64,000 nucleotides of DNA. Origin: Sisyra terminalis. Taxonomy: Eukaryota; Arthropoda; Insecta; Neuroptera; Sisyridae. Position 1 is the first letter of the stretch, and every line of letters begins with the position of its first letter. The DNA lies in NCBI GenBank assembly GCA_958496175.1, contig OY292275.1, positions 46,019,701 to 46,083,700 of the forward strand. The letters run 5' to 3'. This document shows positions 1-12,745 of this stretch, one piece after another. The notes under the pieces were generated by a model. It had not been told where the DNA came from and made no database searches. It was given only the letters and a program-made list of their open reading frames with translations. The position numbers and the translations under genes are program-made.

Positions 1-640
1 TGAAAAATTACGAGAAGGGAAACTGTTAGTGTTGTTGGACCATTTAATTTCCATCGGAGAAACTTATGGAATGAATATGAATTCAGGAAATCCAAAAGTT
101 ACGAAAACCTCCAAGAAACCAATGCCTCATCAAATCAACATACAGGACACACAACTGGAAGAGTAGTCCAATTTAAATGTTTAGGAAGCATCATTATCGA
201 AGACACAGCCGCCACTAATCCACAAGAAGAATTTCTTGACTGGAAAATTGAAACTTAAACTACGTAATCAGTTGTTAAAGTGTTATGTGTAGAGTAGCAC
301 TGTAAGAATCGGTAACATGAATTCTCAGGAAATCAGAGAGAAAATATTTGGAGAACTCTGAAACGTAACGTTGACGAAGAATGGAAGAAATCAAATGGAT
401 CGATTGAACCACAGACGTGGAAATATTGAGCAGAGTCGACATAGAAAGAAATATAATCCATATGGGGGCAAGAACAAGAGCTAACTGGATAGATTAAATT
501 TTCGGTGAAAAAGAAAATATCTTGATGATATATTTAGAAGGGAAATTGGAAAGATCCAAGAAAAAAATCGGAGGACGTTGAAGGGAAGAGTTCAACCACG
601 CGGGAAACTTAACTTCCCATATAAAAAAAAAAAAAGAAAA
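1..640 (+). pseudogene. degenerate LINE reverse-transcriptase 3' end
   Basis: The remnant of a non-LTR retrotransposon, probably the C-terminal part of the reverse transcriptase ORF plus the 3' tail. Reading across frameshifts and stops gives fragments typical of these ORFs: QFKCLGSII near 169-198, a KLRNQLLKCYV-like stretch near 250-285, and EEIKWID followed by a degenerate VEILSRVD near 380-440. It ends with an A-rich tail at about 625-645. Several stops interrupt it, so it is dead. The element may begin left of the window. The RT assignment rests on the recalled family pattern; the clade is uncertain. Confidence 0.6.
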
Positions 641-645
641 ACAAC

Positions 646-2090
646 AGTGATAACATACACCATAATTTTTATATTTCTGTTAGATTGAATATTGTAAAAT
701 TTTATTAGTAAATTTTCTATAAGAAACTCTGCAAACTTGATTTATAATTAGGGCGTTAGGACCGTATTATTCTTTTATCTCTTTATGAGTTTTTACCGGT
801 GGCGTACTTGATTTGAACACATACAATATAAGTTCATGTGCCAGAAGACTAGGACACATATGTATAGCGATAGCAGCAAATTATTTTAATGGTAATTTTA
901 AACATCGTTCGTGAATTGCATTATAGTGACTCGGTGCTGGCTGGTCGATAACATTACGTGTCGCTCTTTGTTATTTTTATTATTATATGTAAATATCCCA
1001 GTGCTATTCCATTTTACCACAAACACTCTTCACTGCAAATCATTACTCATCTTTTTCTTTTGTCAGTTTGTAGGTACTAAACTTGAAATTTGTACTTCAC
1101 GTTTATTCGTACATATGTGTTAATATGTGTAATGTTGTCAAACAAAGTGAGCAAATAACTTACATGGTAGTTTCGGATTTGTTATCGGAAAATTATTTCT
1201 AGACCATCGTGACGAGAACCGATTTTATTCAACAAATTACCTATTTCGTTTTTATTACTGTCCCAATTTCGAAACTTTAATCGCTTTGGATAAGTATAAT
1301 ACAGTGCTATGAATATAGCACTATACGCACAAATATCACTACTTTCCTTGTTTCTGAGACTTAATTCATGGTATAAATAGAAATAGAATTTATTCGATTC
1401 TGGAAAATATATTCCTAGTTAAAGAAAAATGCCTTTGCTCTATAGAATCATGCATGTTTATACAAGAACTACGAAAAAAACATAAAGAAATTATACCCAT
1501 GAGTATGAAACATAAGAGGCTTTATTTGATATAGTCCTATCTTGAAATAACACAAAAAATAAAAAATACAAGATAAGCATTTTATTTCTTAATTCATTCA
1601 CATAAACCTTAGAAACTTCAGAGAATTGACATAAACAGAAAAAGACTTTAAGCATTGAAAAGTTTGATTAAAAAAAAAACTTTTTATAAACCATTTTAGA
1701 AAAAACTTTCCCATTTTAAAAATAAACAAACTATAAAAAAATAGATAGAAAATTCTATTTTTACCGTGTGGTAAAAAAGATATTAAAATATAAAAGAATA
1801 ACATAAGTTTAAATGTTTGGTCACAAAAACCGTTATACCGATTAGGTGGAAAATTAAAGAAGTGCATATAACTTCTTTTGGTGGTTTTATATGACAATTA
1901 TTTGGAACAAAAATTTAGCTTCAAATTCTAGATAAGCTGCACCAAAAGAGAAGACTTTGAATATACAGAAATTCAGGGTATAATTTCCATCGAAAATTCT
2001 TTCAAATCAAAAAAAAAAAACTAACGTTTCTGGGGTATAGCACTGATCTGATCAGTAGCATTAGGTATATAGCGACTAAAAAAAATAATC
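646..2090. other. gene-free AT-rich DNA
   Basis: No coding signal was found. ORFs in this stretch are short, low in complexity and rich in Phe, Leu and Lys, as expected from random AT-rich DNA. Poly-A and poly-T runs are common. Confidence 0.6.
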
Positions 2091-2098
2091 ACCTAAGA

Positions 2099-2326
2099 CA
2101 GCAGTCGGGAAATCGGGGTAAATTACCCCAAATGGGGTAAAATGAAATTCTTAAGGGTAATAAGAAATTTTTTCTAATTCGCTATTTTCTAACGTGTTAG
2201 TACTTTTTCAAACCATTCTTTAAACAGTGGACCATCTCACTTCCCACTAATGATGAAGTGAGAGGGTAATATCGGTTTAAGTAAAAATGTTTTGGGGTAA
2301 TCGTTAAAAAAGTTTTCCGACCACTG
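2099..2326. mobile_element. hAT-like MITE, 228 bp
   Basis: The left end reads CAGCAGTCGGGAAA and the right end, reverse-complemented, reads CAGTGGTCGGAAAA, giving terminal inverted repeats of about 14 bp. The flanks are ACCTAAGA (2091-2098) and ACTTAAGA (2327-2334), an 8-bp target duplication with one mismatch. CA-starting TIRs with an 8-bp duplication are the pattern of hAT elements. There is no coding capacity, and internal GGGTAA/TTACCC motifs recur. Confidence 0.7.
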
Positions 2327-2334
2327 ACTTAAGA

Positions 2335-3550
2335 GAATAGTTATCAAAAATTCTAAAAATAGTATCTAAAAACACACCCATTTTAATTTTCCCTCATACA
2401 TTATTTTTGAATGAAATTATTTTCTGAACTATTGTCGGTTTAATTTTAAGAAAATAGCAATTTTTCGAATTATTAAAAGATAACTAATGGATGAAGTTCC
2501 GAGACTAACAATATCACGATAAAAAATATGGCTTATAAAAGTTTATATTTTTGTTGTAACAAAATTTTCCAATCATTCCTCAGTTGACGGATTTTATGCA
2601 TCCTACAGTGGTTAAAAACCGAGAAGTTATAAGGTAGCGATAAATAAATATGAACTGAATAGTACACTCCTTTCCATCCCACCTACAAGGTGGAACTTAT
2701 AAGGTATAAATTTTATTATTTTTATTAACAAAAACTGAATCAAATCAGCATATGCATGTTATAGCCCACGACCCGTCTGTGGCGTGCCATGCTGTAAAGT
2801 ATATTATATGAAAAATAAGGGTTTTGTAAATTAAATAGATGATTCGATTCACAAACGTAAAAAGAGTCAATGAAGGGAAGATGATCAACCATGTGGTGAT
2901 AATAAAAAAAATTAACTAGATTAGATACATTTTAGAAGGACCCAATTAAAAAGGAAGAAGAAGAACTGAGGTTTAGATCGTTTACGCTGATTTAAAGAAC
3001 CTCGCCTGGCATAGAAAATGCTATTGGGAATAATTCAACCACGTGGGAAATTAAATAAACTGTTACGCAAAAAAAATATAAAATAAGTAAAACATACATC
3101 TTTTTTTTCATTAATCTTACGGTGATTATAATTCGGGAATATAGATTACATTTAAGGTACACTTATACATCGAACCTGACGGAAAATATGGAGAAAACTC
3201 ATTTTTTCTGGAGTCAGTACTGTAGTTAATCTATGGATAAGCTAGATGCTTTGTAGGTTCAAAAACGAGAAAATTTAGTTTGTTGATGCAAAAATTTTGA
3301 ATTCCAAATATCAATTGTTAGAAATGCAAGACAACTAGTCAAGTTTTACTGAAAACGGTAAGTTTTGAGTAAAACCTCTAATTCCTATCTTTGTCAATTC
3401 CAGTAGGCAAACAACTTAACAAATTAAAATGCAGATTGTTGTACCAAAAAGTTCATGAAAGAAAAATTATATTTAGGTTGTTTTGGTTTTTACAGTAAAA
3501 ATTTCGCCACCCCTGACCTAAATAATGGAACGTGTAATACATTGTACATA
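2335..3550. other. gene-free DNA with LINE tail fragments
   Basis: No gene was found. Two pieces at about 2865-2900 and 3020-3075 resemble the 3' end of the LINE at 1-640: both contain a variant of TCAACCACGTGG followed by an A-rich tract. The rest is unremarkable AT-rich DNA. Confidence 0.5.
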
Positions 3551-3552
3551 CC

Positions 3553-3704
3553 CAAGGTTTATAAAATACACAGGTGGCCTCATGCGCTACGTGACGTTTC
3601 TAGAAGAAATTCGTACATATCTTCAGATTGATTCAAATTTCAAAATTCTTCGTATGACGTCATTTTTTTTCTAATGGGGCAACCTGTGTAATTTATAAAC
3701 CTTG
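3553..3704. mobile_element. MITE, about 150 bp
   Basis: Imperfect inverted repeats of about 26 bp bound the element. The left arm is 3554-3579 (AAGGTTTATAAAATACACAG at its start); the right arm, 3676-3703, is its reverse complement with few changes. TACATACC occurs on both sides (left immediately before the element, right at 3706-3713), suggesting an 8-9 bp target duplication. The superfamily could be hAT or Mutator-like. It does not code. Confidence 0.65.
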
Positions 3705-3713
3705 ATACATACC

Positions 3714-6185
3714 TACGAATATAATTCAAAATAACAATACATTTTTGCTGTACGTAGATTAAGCTTTGAATTATTCTCTATTATTCATTTTTATTGCAAA
3801 CACCTACACTCCACTGGTATCAGTTTTTAAGATCAGAAGCCTCGTTCAATTTTGGCAATCCAGGCAATATTCGAAAAGCTTACCAGCCGTAAGAATTATT
3901 TACTTTGGATTAGAAAAACTATTTTCTTATCCAATAATGTTACAAATTTCGGTAGTCTCTTTATTTTTTGACAAATTAATTTTTTCAAGGGTCAATTCGC
4001 ATCTTATGGCAAAAACAAAAGGTCAAGTCCTTTAAAAGATTACTTCAATTTTAAAACAACAAAATCGTAAGGGAAGTTATAACGAATTCTCGAATTCCTT
4101 CGACTACGATTCCTTCATTTATATTTCTTTTGTATCTCTATACCTTGCTACTCGTAACTAATATATATTTTTATACGGCACGACTTTAGAGAATGAGCGT
4201 CAAATGTATTTTTAACAATAGGTCAATTCGTAATGCCTTATATGGTTCCATACAAATAGTGTACACGCCTGCCTTATGAATAATTGAAAAACAAACGAGG
4301 CTGTGTTGCATTGCGTCGCGTCGCAGGAGTTGATACTCTTACAGGGAATCTCATCGTTACAAATTATACTTACAGTTTATACATATTTAGATTTTAAACA
4401 ACAACAAAATCAAATTTGTCCTTTTGTATTTGCCATTACCATTTAGAGTCTTTGGAGGTCTATTGGATGATCTTTTCTAAGCCAATTATGCTGTACACCT
4501 CGCGAGTAAGCAGTAAGAATTTAAGCAGGGCTTAAAGGATTAATTTACCATTGAAGTGGGGGATTGAGGGAATAAGCAAAGGTATACGAATAGTTTTTAA
4601 TACAACCTGTAAAAGCCGTTTTAGAAATTTTAAATGTTAATAATTAAAAATTGTTAAACTTTCAAAAATTCATTGAAGTCTTAAATCATCCAAGCATTTG
4701 ATGATTAAAAACTTATTCGCACATTCAACTCACAAACTTAACATATTTGTTTCTAAATTCTGTACATAATAAACCGTGAAATCAACAATATTTAACGTTG
4801 GACAATTATTAATGTCGAATTAACAGAGCCAGTTGTTCACATTATTTTTTAATTTTTTTCTTCTTTTTACTTGACGGGGTTAATGAACTACACAAGTATG
4901 CCTTATTAGAGACACAACATTTTTTTCTCCTTTACATTTTGGTATTCAGAATTTTTATATTATACTCATTTACAATTTAAATTGTAATTTTGAGATTTGA
5001 GAAAAAAATTGACGTTATGTTACAATGACAATATATCTTCTTTTTTAAGCGCTAATGAAGAATGTGCAAATATATTTATCACACTTTGTTGTGTGTTTGT
5101 GTGCTAACTTTTTGCTTTTGCAAAAATTTTACCATGTAAATGATTTAGGACTTTGATAATGATAATAATTAAATTTTTTTGTCAAAAATATATTTCTGCT
5201 TGGTTGGGGCCAGCTTTAAGAACCAAATGGCAAAAATGCCTTTGAAGTAGATTGGGAAGTTTGTAAGCAAAAAAATTATAAAATAATAAGAATTATGAGA
5301 TAAGAGTAACTATAGAAATGTTTAGTTAGTTTCGTGTTCTACTAATAAATTAAAGCAATATCCACATATCATTTTAGATCCTACCTAAGTCTCAGAAATT
5401 CATAATTTGTATCAAAAAAAAAAAAAAAACCAAAAAAGTTTTTTTTTTACAAAAATTTAGCATATATCCATTGAAATGTTATCACAATTAGATATTCTTT
5501 TAAAAATTTAAACATATCTAACAGACCACCGTTTTTCGCAAGTGCAACCATTTTTATCAGTTTTTATATATCACACTGAATATACAATCATGAAAAAAAA
5601 ACCATCGATAAGATGGTATACTATTCTAAGAGGAAAATAATTAAATTTAGATGCCGTCGTTGGAAAACTAGGTGAATTTAAGGAACAAAATCAATAATTT
5701 TCAGAACTTTTATTGAGCTACCCCAATCTGAAGAAACTTCGTTAGCTGAAATTATGATGAAGAAATTTAAGCACAGGGAAAATTAAATATGCCGTTAAGC
5801 AGAAAACAGGAAAATTCGGTTGTAATGACACGTTGAGTTTAAAACTGTGCCGATTAATTGATTTTAATTTTTTTTTTTAGGTTTATGAAACCCAAAGATC
5901 TCTTTAGGACTTCAGTTGTTCTAAATTGACTGTACATAACATTAAAACAAAATAAAAACAAAAACCAAAAATATTAGGTACTGTATGAATTTATAGGGCT
6001 TTTATGAGGGCTTTTAATATGAAAATTTGCAACTTCAACAAACTAAGTCTTTCATTTATCATTGGTTTTATTAGCAATCATTATTTCTTTGAGTTTTATG
6101 ATTTTTTTTAAATAATGGTAATGTTGACAAGACAAATCTTATTGTGGATTTATACTCTCATTTCGAATCATTCCATTCTATCATC
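3714..6185. other. gene-free AT-rich DNA
   Basis: No supported gene. The longest ORF (3766-4035, plus strand, 89 codons) has no recognisable domain or splice context and looks random. A short LINE-tail-like piece lies at about 5745-5800 (AAGCACAGGGAAAATTAAAT), related to the tails near 610 and 3050. Confidence 0.5.
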
Positions 6186-6194
6186 TATTATTTA

Positions 6195-6644
6195 TAGTGT
6201 CCGACCGAAACTAGAGTTTACGGCCGAAACCGAAATCGAACTATGGCATCAGTCTCAGTTTCGATCAAAATCGAAACTTCCATAGATATAAGGTAATGTT
6301 TTCGTAAGAAAAAAAAAACTAATCATAATTAGTCAGTCTTTACTGAATCGTATAGGCATTTATTAATCATTCAATCTATAATATTTGAACTAATCGTTAA
6401 TATTATTAATATCACTTTTTATATAAACGAAAATTGTAAAGAAAAAAAAAATCACTTATTTCAAATAAATTATTTGTGATGAAATAAGGGGTTGAAACAA
6501 TTTGATAATTATCAATATTCATAATTGAATTTATCTCACGAATTTAGTTTCGGTTTTGGTCGTAGTTTCGTCTTGACAACAACCGAAACCGAAACTCGTT
6601 TTTTGACTGAAACTAGACCGAAAGTTTGATCGGACACTAATAAT
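6195..6644. mobile_element. MITE with GTGTCCGACCGAAA-type ends
   Basis: The left end near 6197 reads AGTGTCCGACCGAAACTAGA. The right end near 6612-6640, reverse-complemented, reads AGTGTCCGATCAAACTTTCG. Both ends carry subterminal copies of CCGAAACCGAAA-like motifs in opposite orientation. No coding sequence lies between them. I could not find a convincing target duplication, so the class is open. Confidence 0.6.
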
Positions 6645-6935
6645 CTTTTGTATTTTCAAGTAAATTCAATGAATATACAGTTGGCCAGATTGAAATTAGT
6701 TTAGTTCCGGCTCCAACACTGGAGCCAAGTATTTTGATCGCAATGGTAGCTTCGGATTGACGACAGCCGAAACTCGTTTTTTGACCGAAGCTAGAGCGAA
6801 ACCGAAAGTTCGGTCGGGCACTAATAATCTATTGTATTTTCAAGTAAATTCAATGAATGAGTTGGCTAGTTAAAAATTAGTTTAGTTCTGGCTCCAACAC
6901 TAGAGCCAAGTATTTGGATCGCAAAGGCTCCAGCG
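6590..6935. repeat. tandem duplication, two units of about 181 bp
   Basis: Two diverged direct copies of about 181 bp. Shared landmarks are ACTCGTTTTTTGAC (about 6593 and 6772), ACTAATAATCTNTTGTATTT (about 6636 and 6820) and GGCTCCAACACTRGAGCCAA (about 6709 and 6890). Each unit contains the right end of the adjacent MITE plus its flank, so the duplication followed or accompanied insertion. Confidence 0.75.
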
Positions 6936-6961
6936 GCTCCAGCTCTACTTCCGAAACCAAA

Positions 6962-9097
6962 AAATGATAGTCATTACCACCAAACATTGATTTAAGACAT
7001 TAATTTAATTAAATAATACTATATTGTGCTATTAAAATTTAGAACTACAAATATTGGAAAAAATTGGAAAAATTAAATAGCTGGAGTCCATTTGATGGGT
7101 TCGATTTCGACTTCTCTAAAATTTTCCTACTTTATAACTTCGAGCTTGAAATTTTCCCACTTTATAACTTCGAACTCAAGCTTCCTATCTCTACTGAAAA
7201 AATTTTATATACTATTGAAAACTAAAGGCTAATGTTAATTTGAAAACGATTTCAAAATGACAAAAAGGTTTGATTTTCCAACCCAAAAAAAAAACACATA
7301 CCCAAACACACAATTTATAAGCAATTAGTTTTCAATATAAAATATTGCTTTCATTTGAATAATTTTCCTTGAACTTGTACCTGTTGTAGGCATTTATTTC
7401 TCATTTTACACAAATGCCTTTATATCTCATATATCAATTTTCATAGAAACTTTTTATATCTAGATCCTATTGTTTTTTCTGCTTTATAAGTTTATATTTT
7501 GGTTAGTATATTAATATAGGTGCTAACAAAACTGTATTGTAAAATGGTAAATAGAATATCAAAAGCCTTCGTAAATTATAGAAGAAAAATCAAGAAAATA
7601 TCCGAAAATAATTTTTCTTAAAATTAGTTAGAAAAATAAAGTTTAGAGTGATTGAAGAATCATGCAAATATAACATCAATGAAGATAAAAAAAATGTAAG
7701 ACTAAGTATTGTAGATATTTGATATTAAGTTGAACAGGAAATGACGTTTTACTTTGCAATGTGGATTTGTATATTTGAGTGTTTTATAATTTTATTTTTC
7801 ACACACATTTTTCTTCTTATTTTAATCACATAATAATATGTACAAAATAAATTATTGTAAGTTTCACAAAAAGTCAAAATGCTTAAGTTTTTTCGATGCC
7901 ATTATTTTTAATTACTATATGTAGTACGTTTTTTTTCATATAAGTTGTGTATGAAAGATTTAAACTCATTTTTTGAGAAATTTAATCTTTAAATTCCTAT
8001 TTGGACTTCGTTTTGTGATAATACTTTTCATTTATCGATATAGAGACATAATTTATGTTAAACTGCTTATTTCTTAAAATGGCAGACAATTTTTCCAACT
8101 CAAATTTTATAGCAATTTATTGGAATAATCAATTAATGTTCTTTGATTTAAAAAAATTGAAATTACGGCTACATAAGACGGTTACCTATATTTTCTTACT
8201 TTCAATATGTAAATAAAAATAGGTATTGAATGTTCATAACGGATCGAGTTAACCTTATGAGCTTTAATAAATGACTTTCTTAGTCATGTAATTTGTCAAT
8301 TTTCAAAGGGCAATATGCATACATATTAAAATACAAAATTAACAAATAACAGACACATATGCATAAGTATCTATCTATTTAATAATAGCTCTTTATAAGC
8401 TATATAACTTAGTATAATTCATCACTTCAGTTATTCATTTTTAATACTTTTGAAAGGATTATCGTTTGAAATATCTTTATTATCTAAGTATTACTTTTAA
8501 TCTGTTCAAATCAATTCAACATTTTTTTTTTAAAAATACTTCGACTATTAATATATTGTCACAATTGTGATTTTTATTACATTCGCTAAAATAAAAGCGA
8601 AAATATTAATGAATGTATTGGTGTTCAAATAGCAATTTTTTTTAAAGAGCTTAGCGACAATACAAATATTACATCTTTAAACGAAGTTCGAGGAATTAAA
8701 TAGAAAATATAAAAATATTAATGTTTTAAAAAGTTTAACATTCAAAGCGAGAAAGGTCAGCTTAGAAATATTTGGGAGGTGTTAATGATAAACTAACTGA
8801 CTACTAATTAAAAATATGTATAGTATCTATAATTAGTAAAAGAATTACGAAAATATTTTCAAATATCTAAAATGTAATTGTATTTAAGTGACTGATGGAA
8901 TCTTATTAATAACTGACATAAAAGATAAAAGCGGATAAAGCAAAGGTTTTCATATTAATTTTGTAATATCATTAAAATATTTAAAGCATAATCGTTTTTT
9001 CAATAAGAATTGAGAGAAGAGAATATATGCAGTGCCATCTACTTAAAAATTTAAACATTAGAATCTTACATTCCAAGCTTTTTACCTAAAGGTTATA
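6962..9097. other. gene-free AT-rich DNA
   Basis: No gene was found. The only structure noted is a short tandem repeat at about 7115-7180, in which TTTTCCYACTTTATAACTTC occurs twice about 32 bp apart. Confidence 0.5.
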
Positions 9098-9105
9098 CAA
9101 CTAGA

Positions 9106-10113
9106 CATGGGAGGCTAACTCAATGTTAATTTTTTGTTCCTCCAAAAGGTCTACTTCTTCTGGCCAATTACCGATGGCGCTAGTTTAGTAGCACAGCCGA
9201 TAATAACGATATCTTCTTTTAATCAGTTTGGATTTAAGCGCCATTTTCAAATTTAATTTATTCCTGAAATATTTTATATAGAAAAATGAAAATTTGATTG
9301 AAAATTACATTTTATTTACAAAAATAGAAATACAAAACATAATATTATTAAGCGTTGAAAAATTTAAATTGCTTAAAACGAAATATGATCAATACAGAAA
9401 ACTGGACAATGATTTTAGAAATAGTAATAATTATAAGTTTAAATTTTACATTGTTCAATTTCCTTTAATTGAAGTAAATTACAGACAACATGTTAAAGTA
9501 TACTTCAAAATACGTTGATTTGGAAATAACAGCTAAATCCTGGAAATTATCCTTCTCGATTGCCATGAATTGCGACGACTTAGAAAATCGTCGAATCGTT
9601 GCTGAAACAAATTTATTTCACTTAAAAAAATAAAATTCCAATGAGAGTAGGTAGTAAATCCCGAGTTTGAATTTCAAACATATTTGGGTTTGCCACAAAA
9701 CAGGGGGTCTTAGCTACTAAATAAATACATACCTTTGTAATAATCTTGAGAAGTAAAAAAATGTATTTGATTGTGGTGACTTTTTAACATAAAACACAAC
9801 ACTGCCTACAAAGATACACACGTTTCCTATAATGGAAGACCGCGACAATGAAAATCGATGAAAAAATGCGATTCCAAATTATTAAGATCGACAGCTGTTA
9901 ATAGCGTCAGTTTTACTTTGAAATGAACAAGTTGGTTCAGATGATTTCACTACTACCAACATCTTTACTTTTACCAACCTTCTATTTTTTACCCCAGTTC
10001 TGTATCATTTAAAACTAGAAATATTGCATTTTAATATTCCGCGCCATCTCTAGTTGGCCAGGCTAAGTTTCAGATTTGGGAACAAAGTCTGCCATAAGAG
10101 TTAGACCCCCCTG
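9106..10113. mobile_element. hAT-like non-autonomous element, 1008 bp
   Basis: The element begins CATGGGAGGCTAACTC and its other end, reverse-complemented, begins CAGGGGGGTCTAACTC. Imperfect inverted homology continues for about 80 bp on each side, including a shared CTGGCCAA and GATGGCGC. It is flanked by a perfect 8-bp repeat, CAACTAGA, at 9098-9105 and 10114-10121. CAGGG-type ends with an 8-bp duplication indicate hAT. No transposase is recognisable inside; the 74-codon ORF at 9294 looks random. Confidence 0.8.
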
Positions 10114-10121
10114 CAACTAGA

Positions 10122-12745
10122 TATACTTGAATGCTTTTGTAATAGCGCGGTCAAGACGATTTACGACGTTTATTGTGTGTAAATATAAACGTAAATAGAA
10201 ATATTGTAAATATAGTAAATTAGTATAAGCAAAGTATATAGTACATATAATTGATGGAGTAAGATGCGGTAAAACCATCTGACCCTGCTAACCATTACTT
10301 TACCTCCTATAAACCTTTTAATAAAATGATAAGCATTTTTATAAAATTTCCACAACTGAAGACGTAAGTATTTAGATATCTTGTTTTATAAAACCTCTTT
10401 ATTGCCTTCTATATACAATTTATATACTTTGCAATGGGTTAACAAATCATTTAGATATCTAAAATTAATTTTTAAATGTTTTCAAAACTTTCAAATGCAA
10501 TGCAATCCCTTACAGCCCACAACCTAACTGATGTGTAGGCAACCAGCAACTCGCGAACCACATGCGGTTCAATATAATGATACTTGTGATTCTTGAGTTG
10601 TTTAATAGTACAAGTTGAAAAATTAATTGAAATATTGCATTGCTCAAACAAATATAATGCATATTTTCGATGTGTATACTTTTATTTGTCCCTTTAGGAA
10701 AAATGACTATTATATTAATATCCAATATGGTTGAAAAGTAAGCGACCCCTGAGTTAACCGATGAAAAAGTCAGGAAATTTTTCATGATTAATAAAGCACA
10801 AGGAAATTTTTTCCATTTTCCGAAACTCACTCACTTAAGAACTAACTCTCGAATATTTCTACCTCTTTAATAATGATATTTTGTGACATATTTCATTTAA
10901 CCAATATTTCAAACGGTTCTAGTTTAAATCGCTGTATACAGAGATAGTGGGTGCATTGCTTAATTGAGTAAACGGAATGTAATAATAATGAAAATAAAAC
11001 AATTAGGAAAACAGTGGTATCAAGGTTTTAGGATGTAGTTTTATATGTTGGTTGGTTTAGTTCGACCGGTATATGTAACACATTACATATAAGTATATGA
11101 TTACTTAATTATCTTAGTATATCTTTACACTGTGTATTTTAATAACTTTAAAAATAGCGTAAATTTAATGCTTTTCCTGGCAGCCATTATTGATTAATAC
11201 ATCTTTATGTATAGAATATATGTTAATTTTCATGTTCATTGTTATTGCTAAATTAAATCATCTAAAATCAAAAAATTTACTGTTGATATAAAATTAAATT
11301 AGTAATAATTTTTATTACACTTCAAAAAAAAAACTAAAGTTTGACAATATTTCTAAATTCATTGAGATCTACATGGAAACTTTTGTCACCTGAAATACAT
11401 TAGCATTAACCTAATAAGCGTTTTTAACATCATTGCCTAAATGAACTTCTAATCATGTGAAGTTGTGTATAAAATAATTTTATACATAAATTATTGATTT
11501 CAATTTTAAATATAACATTTTACATACAAAAATACATAAATTTATAGACGCATCAAAGAAATAAAGGGAATAGGTCTATCAATTTTACATTCTATGACTC
11601 AAGCCAAAGAAGCATAATTGAAACGTAATGTTAATAAATTATTGTATTAATATGAATTAAATTTGTCAAAAACTACTTACAATTGTACCAAAACACACAA
11701 GTATTTATACTTATTATACTTAAATAATAACAATTAACACTTTATTAATTAAAGAAACACTATTAAAAAGTCACTTTAAAAGAAACGCTATTTAATAAAT
11801 AGTTTGTGTTTTGTTTTCAACACAATTTCAAAAGTAACGCATGCGCCGCTATGCTCTAACATGTTCTTTTAAAATTTGAATTGTCTTAACTATTCCTTAA
11901 AATTACTATTCATTATTTTCAATTTTATTTTCAACAGTAGATACAAATATTTTTTCTCTTAGCACTATGTCTTTAATTAAAATTTAATTTTCTTGATACT
12001 TTTATTACTATAGAATTTATACTATTTATTCATATATTATTCCCGATATTAAAATATCAACATTTCAGTAATCTTTTAGAATTTTTATACAGTATAATGT
12101 ACACGTATATTCTACGTTTTTATGTGAAACTTTGATTTATATTTTATTGTATTAATTACATTAATATTTTAATTTCTATACTTTATAATAAATTATTTAA
12201 ATACAGAATATTTGGTCGTTTAGTCGGTGCTGTTTGCTTTTTCTTTCTTCTTTTTCATGCGACCATGGGAAGTAATTGTGTTTCTTGGAATCACACGGAA
12301 ACAATTTTTTCAATTTTTATTATATTTAATCATAACACTAATGTCTAAAGCTTAAGAGATTTTTTTAGTGGTTTTCGTGTGTGATTTTTCATTCTTTTGA
12401 TGTGAAAACACTGGTTTGTTGGTGAAAATTGATTTTACGATTGTAGTTTCGCAATATTTCTACTATTTTGTTGCATTTCTTTTAACTAAAAAGCTTTAAT
12501 TTTTATAAATAATATTTGGTCAGTTTTTAAGTCTCAATCAAGAAACTATGATTTTATTACACTGTAGGTAAAATGAAAACCCTAGAACACAATTAGCCTT
12601 TAATATTATACAACTGTATTATAAACTATATTTGCTTTAGAAATTGTTTTATAGAATTCTAGGCGATATCAAAGAGCTTAGCGATAAGTCACGTATCTAA
12701 GAGGAGTAAAAGTTACATATTAAATTATAGAACAACTACTCAGAA
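10122..12745. other. gene-free AT-rich DNA
   Basis: No gene was found. Around 10510-10570 there is a GC-richer piece containing CAACTCGCGAACCACATGCG. It resembles terminal sequence of hAT transposons, but no partner end was located. The rest is simple AT-rich sequence. Confidence 0.45.

Noticed and set aside
1598..1897. 99-codon ORF on the minus strand
   Set aside because: Dominated by Phe, Lys and Leu from poly-A/T runs; no family resemblance.
3766..4035. 89-codon ORF on the plus strand
   Set aside because: Hydrophobic, AT-driven composition, no domain, no splice context; expected by chance in such DNA.
10510..10830. 106-codon ORF on the minus strand
   Set aside because: Overlaps a hAT-like repeat piece; no recognisable protein.
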